NCBI GenBank assembly: GCA_015057555.1
Contig: SVEC01000021.1
Location: forward strand, 1-47,300
Source of the DNA: Lachnospiraceae bacterium
GTDB taxonomy: Bacteria; Bacillota; Clostridia; Lachnospirales; Lachnospiraceae
DNA length: 47,300 nt
Reading direction: 5' to 3'
Position numbers and translations under genes: made by a program. Below, one piece after another: positions 24,296-32,854 of the stretch; positions within the stretch are counted from its first letter, which is position 1, and each line of letters starts with the position of its first letter. The notes beneath the pieces were generated by a model that searched no databases, was not told the origin of the DNA, and saw only the letters and a list, made by a program, of their open reading frames with translations.

Positions 24296-27200
24296 CTATA
24301 CTACCTCAGCTATGGCCTTCACCACCGCGACAGATACCTGATACAGTTTCTCTGAGGTAATACCTGTATAGGTGGCAAGATTAATATTTGCCACACTGCC
24401 TACCTCTATACCATCAACATTATAGCCTGCTGCCATAAGGCTTTCCTTAAATTTATCCTCTAAACCTTTAAGAGCAAGGTTTCCTTCACTGCTATCTGAC
24501 ACAACCTGTCCCACTAGAGCGCTACTGTCGTTAGACTTAAGACTTACAGAGATTTCTCCGCAGCTTTCAGTCTTCATACTAACTTCTACAAGACCAGGAT
24601 TTGCACCGTTCTTCTTAATAGTAAGGTTCATGACCTTTGTTCCCTGGTCAGTTTCAACAGGTATGCTAAACTTGTCCTGCTTAGCCATAGCAGACATTAT
24701 ATTAAAGCCTGCACTTACAGTTTTAATGGTTGCAATATCCATCTGAGTAAGTGTTCCTGCAGCTCCCCACTGATACATAAGCTCTGTAAGATTTGCTCTA
24801 AGGTCCTCATACTTAATAGACATCTCTTCACTTCCGCGAAGATGCTCTAATATACTCTCCATGGTAAAGTCAGCTATATCAACCGGCACATCCTCACCCG
24901 CCATAGAGTCCGCCATATTTTCAGTTTCCTCATCTATAAGCTCTGTCTTAGTGTTAGTGCTAAACTTCATATTAGAAAGTAGCTCTGATACAAGGGAATA
25001 AATGCTTCCTGGCTGATTAAGCATAGCATTTACCGCTCTAATATTTACTGCTGAAGTCTCCAGCGAGTTCTCCACCATGAATTCTTCCACACTATCCTTA
25101 AGTAGCTTATAGGACTCTGCTAAATCTAGCTCAGCCTCTACGCTGGCCTGTGCAGCCTTCTCAAATGCACCCTCAATCTGAGCATCCATTTTCTTTCCCG
25201 TAACAGTCATATCCTTCAATATACCAAAGCTATCATCGATACCCACATCTACACCTGCCGCCTTACGACTTCTCATGGCAGTTATTAGATTTCTCACAGT
25301 AAGTCTACTGCCATTTGCAAATAGATATCCAGCCTCCCTGTCACCTGACCTGGAAAGCTTATCCATAACTCTGTACATACCAACATAAGCCTCTCGCTCC
25401 TCAGGGGTAAGCTCACCCTGCCTCTCCATATCTCTTAGATATGTTGCAAAGTTTTTAGCCTCAGTAACACCACCATTATAATTTTTGTCACGAATTTTCT
25501 TATTTAACTCATCTATTGGCACATCTAACGGATTAATACCATCGCGTATCATACCGATAACTGCCTCAGGATAAAATGTATTTAGCATATCATTAACCTG
25601 ACGGTCATAATCTATAATCTCATTAATATTATCCTCAGTTATCTCAAGCTGATTGTAGCCTAATATCCTAACTGCACGCTCTGTCTCATAATTAACAGGC
25701 AAATTCATCTCATTAAGGATGTCCTTTACATTTGAAAATGCCTTTGCTATGCTGTCACCCATATCTCTTCTAGGAGCAGTACCAACCGCTTCATAGCTCC
25801 TTTTAACAGTCTCAAACTGTCCTACTGTGGCTGATACCTGACTGGACGAAGCATTCTGCCCTGTTTGTCCAGACATAGCTCCATCCTCCATAGCCATAGC
25901 AGGTGTGACTCTTCTATGTAAACCTTCAATAGTAAAAGCATCTCCCATAAGAGGTGCTGCCACCACAGAAGCTGGTGCCTTCCCAATGGCATTAACCTTG
26001 AAGCTAACCTCCTGATAAAGACTAATATTATCCTCAGTCGGTTCAACACCCTGTGCATAAAAGGCATCCTTAGTCATCTTAAACTCTATATTCTTAAGCG
26101 TGGAAACCACCTTTGAAAGCTCTCTGGTATCCACGTTCATATCCATTTTAATAAGCTTTCCAGCCATAGCACTGGTCATAGATAGACGGATTTCCTCCAT
26201 CTGCCTCATAGCAGTTACAGCCTCCTTGTCTGTAAAGCCAAGCTTAGCCAGCTCATCCTGTGAAAGCTCTGTCAACTTACTCTCTGGAAGCTTGGTACTC
26301 GTATCAGCTGCTCCAACGGAAAGCTGTCCATACTTAACAGCAGCAGCTATGGTAACCGTCTTACCCTCTGCTGACATATGGTAAACCTGCTTAATATCTA
26401 TGGATTTAACATCCTCATAAAGCTTTAAAGCCTTATCCTTAAGTTCCTGCTCACTAAGTGGCTGTACCTTATCTGGTATGCCAGCCTCCTCCGGTGTCTG
26501 ACCCATATAAGGCTTCATATCCATATATTTTCTAAGATTATCTGTAGTTACAGGCACATCATTGTTAACCAAAAGCTTAGTGGCACCCATAGTATCCTCA
26601 CTGATCTCAAGGCCTGCCTGCTCAATCACCTTATTAAGCTGACCTTCCATATCAGCAAGCACCTTATCATCTATTCCCTTGGCTAATTTAACACCACTAA
26701 AATGGGCCTTATAAATATTCTCTTTAGACAAATCCATATTGTTCTTAAGAAGATAAATAGCCTCATTATCTGACAATTTAATATCAGAAGCCGGCTCTGG
26801 CTTGCTTTCTGCCACAAGCACATCTCCAACAGATACATTATCAAGCTCTACACCACCTACAGACACACTTCCACCTATCATAGTCATAGAGCCTACTTCT
26901 CCCTTGTCCACAGCAATTTTAGCCATAAGCTCTGCAGTTTCCTGAATATCTGCATTATGTCTTAGGGTATTTACCATTCCCATAATGTCTGTCATATTAG
27001 CGCTATCCACATCTATGCCCATCATCTCTAGCTGGCGCACTTCCTCAGCTGTCATACTTTGACTAACCTTTTTGGCCTGCTCCTTAGCTTCCTTTTCCTT
27101 TGTAGCCAAGTCCTCTCCAGCCTCCTTGGCCTTCTCCTGCTTATCCTTCATATACTCCTGAAAATTATCCATAGCTGTGGTAGGTCTGTTATCCCTTTTG

Positions 27201-27361
27201 TCACGCACAAAGGCAAACCCTGCATCAACGTTGCCGGATTCACCTAGCTCCTTAACCTCCTTAGAAGTCTCCATTCCCCCTACACCGTAGTTAGAATTAG
27301 CTCCTACACCAAAGCCCTGATTTATATTAGCATTTATTATTCCGTTACCTTTATGTACCAT
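24296..27361 (-). CDS. 1021-residue FliK-like flagellar protein (possibly DUF6240 type)
   Basis: No signal peptide or membrane helix. The N-terminus is Gly/Asn-rich, then a coiled coil (KEKEAKEQAKKVSQSMTAEEV). The middle has repeats of the form TEDNLRKYM / TEDNISLYQEV / TEDNINEIIDY, each near a hydrophobic helix. The last 110 residues resemble the hook-length control C-domain: MNLTIKKNGANPGLVEVSMK, GEISVSLKS and KFKESLMAAGYNVDGIEV follow the L-x-P-x-x-L-G-x-V-x-V pattern of FliK. A sigma-28 promoter and flagellin nearby support a flagellar role. Much larger than usual FliK (about 400-500). Family name DUF6240 is from memory and should be checked. GGAGG lies 7 bases before ATG. Confidence 0.65.
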   Translation of the reverse strand: MVHKGNGIINANINQGFGVGANSNYGVGGMETSKEVKELGESGNVDAGFAFVRDKRDNRPTTAMDNFQEYMKDKQEKAKEAGEDLATKEKEAKEQAKKVSQSMTAEEVRQLEMMGIDVDSANMTDIMGMVNTLRHNADIQETAELMAKIAVDKGEVGSMTMIGGSVSVGGVELDNVSVGDVLVAESKPEPASDIKLSDNEAIYLLKNNMDLSKENIYKAHFSGVKLAKGIDDKVLADMEGQLNKVIEQAGLEISEDTMGATKLLVNNDVPVTTDNLRKYMDMKPYMGQTPEEAGIPDKVQPLSEQELKDKALKLYEDVKSIDIKQVYHMSAEGKTVTIAAAVKYGQLSVGAADTSTKLPESKLTELSQDELAKLGFTDKEAVTAMRQMEEIRLSMTSAMAGKLIKMDMNVDTRELSKVVSTLKNIEFKMTKDAFYAQGVEPTEDNISLYQEVSFKVNAIGKAPASVVAAPLMGDAFTIEGLHRRVTPAMAMEDGAMSGQTGQNASSSQVSATVGQFETVKRSYEAVGTAPRRDMGDSIAKAFSNVKDILNEMNLPVNYETERAVRILGYNQLEITEDNINEIIDYDRQVNDMLNTFYPEAVIGMIRDGINPLDVPIDELNKKIRDKNYNGGVTEAKNFATYLRDMERQGELTPEEREAYVGMYRVMDKLSRSGDREAGYLFANGSRLTVRNLITAMRSRKAAGVDVGIDDSFGILKDMTVTGKKMDAQIEGAFEKAAQASVEAELDLAESYKLLKDSVEEFMVENSLETSAVNIRAVNAMLNQPGSIYSLVSELLSNMKFSTNTKTELIDEETENMADSMAGEDVPVDIADFTMESILEHLRGSEEMSIKYEDLRANLTELMYQWGAAGTLTQMDIATIKTVSAGFNIMSAMAKQDKFSIPVETDQGTKVMNLTIKKNGANPGLVEVSMKTESCGEISVSLKSNDSSALVGQVVSDSSEGNLALKGLEDKFKESLMAAGYNVDGIEVGSVANINLATYTGITSEKLYQVSVAVVKAIAEVV

Positions 27362-27364
27362 AAA

Positions 27365-27421
27365 AAATCCTCCGGATTCCTTTATTCTTCTTTTATAAGT
27401 ATCGGAAATTCCAGAGGATTT
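27365..27421 (-). promoter_or_regulatory. terminator-like hairpin that includes the ribosome site of the FliK-like gene
   Basis: AAATCCTCTGGAATTTCC (27421-27404) pairs with GGAATCCGGAGGATTT (27380-27365), followed by six T and directly by ATG. The 3' arm contains GGAGG. The loop contains the sigma-28 -10 box. Confidence 0.7.
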
Positions 27422-27425
27422 CTAA
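27399..27425 (-). promoter_or_regulatory. sigma-28 promoter of the FliK-like gene and dinB
   Basis: TTAG (27425-27422), 15-base spacer, TCCGATAC (27406-27399). Same spacing as the flagellin promoter; the -35 is weaker. Start near 27392. Confidence 0.7.
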
Positions 27426-27455
27426 AGTGAAATCAATATTTAATTTTAACAACCA

Positions 27456-28121
27456 TTATACAATGTAATTATAAATAAGCACAAAGTGGCAAAGACTTCC
27501 AGCCATTACAAATAGGTGAAATATCTCGTGAGTTCCAAAAAGCTTGTGTCTTTCATTGAAGGCTCTAACTCTTGGGGTCTTAATAGCATATAATACTCCA
27601 CCAACGGTGTAGATTACTCCTCCTACAATCAACCAGAGAAATGCCTCCTTGGTCATATTGTTTACTATAGGTGAAAATGCCAATACACAAAGCCACCCCA
27701 TAGCAATATACATTACAGAGGAAAGCCACCTAGGACAGGTCACCCAACAAAGCTTGAATATAATTCCCAGTATCCCTACTCCCCATACCAGCGTTAAAAG
27801 ACCTACTCCCACCTTGCCTCCTATAACCAGAAGACAAATAGGTGTATATGAACCAGCTATTAGCACAAAAATCATAGCATGGTCAAATTTCTTAAGTATC
27901 TTGTTAATCCTCTCTCCCTTATCAAAGGAATGATAAATGGTACTTGCTCCGTACAGCAAAATCATACTTACTATAAAAATCAAGCAACATATAGCTGAAT
28001 CCTTCCCCTTAGACAAAGCCTTAATTAATAGTGGTGTGGCTGCAAATGTAGCCATCAGCATGGCTATAAAATGTGTTATGGCACTTCCTGGATCCTTTAA
28101 TTTTTTAATTGCATTTCTCAT
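27456..28121 (-). CDS. hemolysin III family membrane protein
   Basis: 221 residues with seven membrane helices, the YqfA/HlyIII (PAQR-like) family. The conserved metal-site pattern is seen: STIYHSFDKGERINKILKKFDHAMIF (shown in part: STIYHSF, KKFDHAMIF) and near the end THEIFHLFVMAGSLCHF, giving the His/Asp set of the superfamily. Role in bacteria is unsettled; despite the name, few have proven haemolytic activity. It begins 13 bases after the M23 peptidase and is probably in its operon. No clear terminator except the hairpin before the FliK-like gene. Confidence 0.92.
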   Translation of the reverse strand: MRNAIKKLKDPGSAITHFIAMLMATFAATPLLIKALSKGKDSAICCLIFIVSMILLYGASTIYHSFDKGERINKILKKFDHAMIFVLIAGSYTPICLLVIGGKVGVGLLTLVWGVGILGIIFKLCWVTCPRWLSSVMYIAMGWLCVLAFSPIVNNMTKEAFLWLIVGGVIYTVGGVLYAIKTPRVRAFNERHKLFGTHEIFHLFVMAGSLCHFVLIYNYIV

Positions 28122-28134
28122 ACAAGTCGCCCCT

Positions 28135-29091
28135 TTAATACTCTATATCCACATAATTTGCAGGGTTCACAGACACATCTCCTATCCTAATCTCAAAATG
28201 CAGATGAGGACCTGTACTGTTTCCTGTATTTCCAGATAATCCAATCACCTCGCCCTGCTTAACCTTTCTTCCCACCTGAGCGTAAGCCTGACTCAAATGT
28301 CCGTAGCGTGTTATAATTCCATTTCCATGGTCCACGTAAATACTTATACCATATCCTCCATTCCAGCCTGACTGAATTACCACACCTTCAGCCGCCGCCC
28401 AAACCTCTGTTCCGGTAGAAACTGCCAGGTCTATTCCCTCATGCGTTCTTCCCCATCTAGGACCATAAGGGGAGCTGAATTCATAGTCTCCAACCGGTAT
28501 AATATACGCAGGCTTTTTCTTCGTTCCAATGGCTATAACCCTCGGAACATCCTCCTCAATCACGCGGCTTTCACTAAAGCTTTGATTAGTATTCCCATTA
28601 GCATCAATATATTTCTCAACTGTTATCTCTCTAATTTCTGGCTGACCTTCCACCAAAACCTTGCTTTCTCCTATATAAAGAGATGAATCCTCTACGTAAA
28701 TAGTTTCCATAGGAAGCTGCTTTTTTAAAGTACGATTTGGAATCACCATAGTTGCTACTGCAGTTTCCTCCTCAAGCTCCACGTAAAATCTTCTAGCCAA
28801 TTCTTCTCTTGTAACCAGCTGCTGATTATCCATTATGGAATCAGAGCTAATATTTATATCCTGACGAATGATATCTGCTCCCTGGGCATATTTCTTCGCC
28901 TTAACTTCATTGTAAGTTCTTTCTATAATTTCAGGACTCTCTGCTGTTATACCTACCAACCTATCCTCAATGTACACCTTATATACTCTCTTTTCTGCAT
29001 AGTTACTTATAGCTACTATTACAAGGGTAAGCAATGCCACCAACCCGGTAATGTAATATCTTTTGTAGGAGTTACTCTTAAACCTTGACAT
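28135..29091 (-). CDS. M23 peptidase with G5-type domain
   Basis: 318 residues. One N-terminal membrane helix (about 13-30) anchors it outside. Residues about 125-195 look like a G5 domain (GQPEIREITVEKYIDANGN, followed by ESRVIEEDVPRVIAIGTKK). The C-terminal LytM/M23 zinc endopeptidase has an intact active site: HEGID (His217, Asp221) and HLHFE (His296, His298). It should cut peptidoglycan stems or cross-bridges. AGGAG lies upstream of ATG. Start of a two-gene operon with hemolysin III. Confidence 0.94.
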   Translation of the reverse strand: MSRFKSNSYKRYYITGLVALLTLVIVAISNYAEKRVYKVYIEDRLVGITAESPEIIERTYNEVKAKKYAQGADIIRQDINISSDSIMDNQQLVTREELARRFYVELEEETAVATMVIPNRTLKKQLPMETIYVEDSSLYIGESKVLVEGQPEIREITVEKYIDANGNTNQSFSESRVIEEDVPRVIAIGTKKKPAYIIPVGDYEFSSPYGPRWGRTHEGIDLAVSTGTEVWAAAEGVVIQSGWNGGYGISIYVDHGNGIITRYGHLSQAYAQVGRKVKQGEVIGLSGNTGNSTGPHLHFEIRIGDVSVNPANYVDIEY

Positions 29092-29270
29092 TTAATCATC
29101 TCCTAACATATCTGTAACATTTTTGTAACATTTATTATTGTAATACCTTTTTAAAAACAAGTAAAGAAATACCGTGTTCTAAGTTTTTACATCAAAAGAC
29201 ACTTTTCATCTTCCTAAAAATATGATAAATTTTATATATAACTTAACTGATGAATGTAGAGGTAGAATCT

Positions 29271-29606
29271 ATGGCACATCTTGAAATATCAGATATTCCA
29301 GCAAACCTGTCCCACAAGGTTAAGCAAAACCTTCGTTTTAAGACAGGCAACTTTGTGTGGCGTGTAAAATTTAATATTCCACTGGACCCAAAAACAGTTA
29401 ACAACGATACTATGTTTGTTACCAACTCCCAGAACCAAAAGCTTCGCTCCTATATAAAGTACAATATGGAGCAGGGGCAAATTGAAATTGAAGGAATTGA
29501 AGCCTACGCCACCAGCGAGCAGTACACCCTTCACATTACCACTCAGGTAAGATCTAAAGGCGGTCAATCCCTTAAGGAGCCTGTCCAGATAAAGTTCAAA
29601 TTATAA
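29271..29606 (+). CDS. small SbsA-type Ig-like protein
   Basis: 111 residues from the ATG at 29271, chosen because AGAGG lies 8 bases upstream; an ATG at 29250 is also in frame but lacks a ribosome site. The sequence VWRVKFNIPLDPKTVNNDTM, then IEIEGIEAYATSEQYTLHIT and GGQSLKEPVQIKFKL, follows the SbsA Ig-like (Big_5) pattern. Such domains are usually outside the cell, but this protein has no signal peptide or membrane helix, so it is likely cytoplasmic. It stands alone, divergent from the M23 operon, with a terminator after it. Confidence 0.75.
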   Translation: MAHLEISDIPANLSHKVKQNLRFKTGNFVWRVKFNIPLDPKTVNNDTMFVTNSQNQKLRSYIKYNMEQGQIEIEGIEAYATSEQYTLHITTQVRSKGGQSLKEPVQIKFKL

Positions 29607-29982
29607 CCCATATATCATCCTGTAGAGGACAATATATGGGTTTTATTATTAGGCAGCCTCCGAGAACATATCTTAACAATCTATTTTGTTAGGGAATAAT
29701 CTTGGCATTACAACAGTAGTAAATAGTGAGACTGCTAATTTTCTCTCTTTTACATTTTATTCCAACAAATTGTCCATTGTGATTCACTATTTTTGTCCAT
29801 TTTTACAACCCTTTTTATGACGTATGAGTCTAGACATAGTTTAACCAATATGCTATTATTTTATGTGATTATAAATTGATTTTTTAAGAATAAATTCACC
29901 CAATTCACTACGATAATTTTGCTATTTTAGCTTACTGATATATCTGTGTTTGAGGGGATGTTTTCATGAGGAGGACCAAGTA
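29607..29982 (+). other. 376-bp intergenic region before aldose epimerase
   Basis: The first 40 bases hold a terminator: CCCATATAT with ATATATGGG (29609-29638), then TTTTATTATT. The rest is AT-rich with no ORF or tRNA. ATTCACTACGATAA (29903-29916) recurs with one extra A before cellobiose phosphorylase. I see no convincing -35/-10 pair. Confidence 0.6.
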
Positions 29983-30984
29983 ATGAGTTTTTCAGCAAAT
30001 GTAATTGATTACAAGGGCAAAGAGGTCATTGAGCTTGTAGCAGGCAAGTACAGAGCTATTATTGCTCCATTTTTAGGTAGCAATGTTATGAGAATGCAGG
30101 ACACTGAGGGCGAAATCGAAATTTTCAGATATGATGAGTCTCTTTCTATAGACCAATTAAAGTCTTCAGCAGAGGTTTATGGTTTACCAACCCTTTACCT
30201 TCCTAATAGACTTGCAAATGGTATCTTAAAGGTTTCAGATGCCACCTATAACTTCCCTCTTAACGATCCTTTAGGAAACCATATTCACGGCTTCCTTCAT
30301 AAAAGAGAGCACACCATTGTTAATGCAGAGGTTAAGGGTTCTGTAGCAATTGCTAAAACCCAGTACATATATGATGAAAATGACGAATTTTTCACAACCT
30401 ACCCTGTCAGCTTTATGGCAGAATATACATTTACACTTTCAGATGAGGGACTTTTCTACGAGTTCACCATGACTAATACATCAGACAAGCAGCTTCCTTA
30501 TGGCGTGTGCAACCACACAGCTATTAACGGACCTTTCACTAAGGACGGCGAGGGACTTGATATGAGACTTTACGTTCCTGTAGGAGATAAGTGGGAGCTT
30601 TCTAAGTCATGTATCCCTACCGGTGGCTTCCTTAGAATGACAGACCATGATAAGCAGTACTTAACAGGCTCACAGATTCCTGTTCTTCACGATATTGATA
30701 ATGACGTATTCTTCGCTGAGGAGGGCACTCTTGATGGAAAACCTTTCTATGGTGCAGTTGCAACAGATGTGAAGTCTAAGAAGAGAATCTGCTACGAGGT
30801 TTCTAAGGACTTTAAGTTCTGGGTTATCTGGAATGACCACGGCGATAAGGGCTACTTCTGCCCAGAGCCATGTACCTGGATTATTGATGCGCCTAACCAG
30901 CCACTTCCTGCTGATGAGTCAGGATATATGGAGCTTAAGCCTGGTGAGCGTAAGACTATAAGTCAGAAGGTTTATACTATGTGA
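29983..30984 (+). CDS. aldose 1-epimerase family protein
   Basis: Interconverts alpha and beta anomers of sugars; cytoplasmic. 333 residues from the ATG at 29983; the frame opens 11 codons earlier, but GAGGAGG lies 8 bases before this ATG. Typical galactose-mutarotase fold signs are NRLANGILKVSDATYNFPLN (with the substrate Arg), HIHGFLHKR (a catalytic His) and YGVCNHTAINGPF (second His). A later acidic residue in GDKGYFCPEPCTW probably completes the site (inferred). With cellobiose phosphorylase nearby it would process beta-glucose or glucose-1-phosphate products. The mRNA ends in the three-way-junction element. Confidence 0.92.
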   Translation: MSFSANVIDYKGKEVIELVAGKYRAIIAPFLGSNVMRMQDTEGEIEIFRYDESLSIDQLKSSAEVYGLPTLYLPNRLANGILKVSDATYNFPLNDPLGNHIHGFLHKREHTIVNAEVKGSVAIAKTQYIYDENDEFFTTYPVSFMAEYTFTLSDEGLFYEFTMTNTSDKQLPYGVCNHTAINGPFTKDGEGLDMRLYVPVGDKWELSKSCIPTGGFLRMTDHDKQYLTGSQIPVLHDIDNDVFFAEEGTLDGKPFYGAVATDVKSKKRICYEVSKDFKFWVIWNDHGDKGYFCPEPCTWIIDAPNQPLPADESGYMELKPGERKTISQKVYTM

Positions 30985-31129
30985 AAACAATGAGTCATGC
31001 ACAGAAATGCAGAAAAGCCTGTGGAGAGTTCACTCTCTGACAGGCTTTTTTGTGTTTCTGTATATGACGAATGTCCATCACTGAGCAACCCAAAGGGTTG
31101 CGATGTGAAGGGCATGACTCATTGTTTTC
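30983..31129. repeat. 147-bp element: perfect 18-bp outer stem enclosing two hairpins
   Basis: GAAAACAATGAGTCATGC (30983-31000) pairs perfectly with 31112-31129. Hairpin 1 (31002-31060) has CAGAAA/TTTCTG, AAAAGCCTGT/ACAGGCTTTT and GAGAG/CTCTC, then a T6 run, so it can end epimerase transcription. Hairpin 2 (31076-31105) has GCAACCC-AAA-GGGTTGC. The element fits exactly between the stops of two convergent genes. Confidence 0.8.
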
Positions 31130-31611
31130 TAATAATCCAACTCATCTATAATTTCCTGAACTTCCTTCTTATAGCTATCATCTACATCAATGTACAGCAA
31201 AGTATTATCAATTCTGCACAGATACATAAAGTCCCCATTTGAGGTTAGAGAATATATGTCATAGTTTCCAAATCCGTAGGAGCTTGTAACTCTTTTGGAG
31301 CCCGCTCTGTCCTTGAAGTAATCCTTATTAGATTCAAACATGCTTTCAGCCTTGCTTACGCTAGATAACTCATAAAATTCTATCTGATATTCCTGGTTTG
31401 GCTTAACTGCAAGGTATGCCTCGTCGATTCCATAGGATGCGTATTGAGATGTAACATCTACCATCACGTAGCCTTCCTCCTCCATCTCATCATAAAACTC
31501 CCCTGCAGTAATAGATTTCTTTTCCATATCCACCACTACAAAGAACACCACAACAGCTGCAATTAACAGCACTAAGCTGATTAATAATACAATTTTTAAT
31601 CCTTTTTTCAT
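31129..31611 (-). CDS. membrane-anchored protein of unknown function
   Basis: 160 residues from the ATG at 31611, where AGGAGG lies 9 bases upstream; the upstream ATG at 31638 lacks a site. One N-terminal membrane helix (KIVLLISLVLLIAAVVVFFV) and a short extracellular domain with SITAGEFYDEMEEEGYVMVD and an end pattern LYIDVDDSYKKEVQEIIDELDY (in part). No lipobox Cys. No family recognised. It follows the 341-residue protein, 20 bases away, in one operon. Confidence 0.75.
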   Translation of the reverse strand: MKKGLKIVLLISLVLLIAAVVVFFVVVDMEKKSITAGEFYDEMEEEGYVMVDVTSQYASYGIDEAYLAVKPNQEYQIEFYELSSVSKAESMFESNKDYFKDRAGSKRVTSSYGFGNYDIYSLTSNGDFMYLCRIDNTLLYIDVDDSYKKEVQEIIDELDY

Positions 31612-31631
31612 TTCCAGTTTCCTCCTATTCT

Positions 31632-32657
31632 CTACCATATGTTTTCATTATACCAATATAATAACAACTGGTCATAATCTTTATCCGTATTTGTAAAATC
31701 AACTTCTTTACCACCAACATAAGAGTTCTCGCAGCTTATATTCATAAAGCTGGTATGTCCGTACTGGTTAGTTTGAGTTTCATTATAAGCGACGTCCAAT
31801 GATATTCTCATATGACAGGAATCTCCAGATTCCTTTATTATTTCCTGTGCTATAGCATTCATTTTTTCCTGATATTCTGCCTTAGACTTAGCCACCTCTT
31901 CAGCAGTTATATCCATATTTTCAGCTTCCAGACTTATACTTACACGAATAGGATAACTCTTATATACCTGACTATAATCCAACTGATACAAATGAATCAT
32001 ATTCTCTGGATTTGATAATCTCTCAGTTAATTCCTTTGTATATGCTCGTTCCTTACTATCACCCTCACTCATCTCCTTATAGTCTTCATCTGTAGACCAA
32101 CCAATTATAGGGTTTCCATAAAAAACATCTACATAGCTTCTGCCACCTTGTTCTAACTCAAATCCTTCTAATGTACTTTGGTCGAAATAATCTTTAAGTT
32201 GAGTAGTTTTATAATGCTCCTCCATCTGATTGGTCATCCATTCTATCTGCTGCTCTTCAAAGCTTTCCATGTTATTCATAGTCTGGACAAAGGTCTGACC
32301 ATACTGATCCTTATATGTAATCTCCCACTCGTCGTAAATGTATGTATCCCTATGATATCCGCAGGAGCAGCTTTCGCCTTCCGACGTAATATCCTTCTTC
32401 TCTCCAACCTTACAATCGGGACCAAATACTATTTTTATCTCTTCGCTATAGATGACTGCATAATCTTCTTCATACACTCTTTCCTCTATCTTATGCTTCC
32501 TAGGTATACCCTCCCATAAAAAAAGAGCTCCTATGGATATAAGCAATAAAAAAGATAAAATCAGAATAAGTAATACCTTTAGAACTACAAATCTATTCTT
32601 CTTTTTTGTTTTTTGAATTTTCTCATCATCTTTTATCTTTTCTACTTGTTTTTCCAT
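31632..32657 (-). CDS. membrane-anchored protein of unknown function
   Basis: 341 residues. A basic N-terminus (KIQKTKKKNR) precedes one membrane helix (about 26-48). The outside part has a CSCGYHRD motif, a charged helical middle and a C-terminal half rich in Tyr and acidic residues; it ends YWYNENIW. I do not recognise a family. With the following 160-residue protein it forms a two-gene unit, perhaps partners at the membrane (inference). Confidence 0.72.
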   Translation of the reverse strand: MEKQVEKIKDDEKIQKTKKKNRFVVLKVLLILILSFLLLISIGALFLWEGIPRKHKIEERVYEEDYAVIYSEEIKIVFGPDCKVGEKKDITSEGESCSCGYHRDTYIYDEWEITYKDQYGQTFVQTMNNMESFEEQQIEWMTNQMEEHYKTTQLKDYFDQSTLEGFELEQGGRSYVDVFYGNPIIGWSTDEDYKEMSEGDSKERAYTKELTERLSNPENMIHLYQLDYSQVYKSYPIRVSISLEAENMDITAEEVAKSKAEYQEKMNAIAQEIIKESGDSCHMRISLDVAYNETQTNQYGHTSFMNISCENSYVGGKEVDFTNTDKDYDQLLLYWYNENIW

Positions 32658-32854
32658 TATAATTTTCCTCTCTTTAACAATGATATAGCAAATTATTCAA
32701 CTACGATAAGCATAACACAATCCATTACATTTTCAATATATTTTAACCCTTATTTTATTCTTCACAAATTCATCACAAACCAACAATTCTTGTTGTGTTT
32801 TAGCCTTTTTTATTATATAATATTGGCAGTGTTTATGAAAGGAAGGTACATAAT

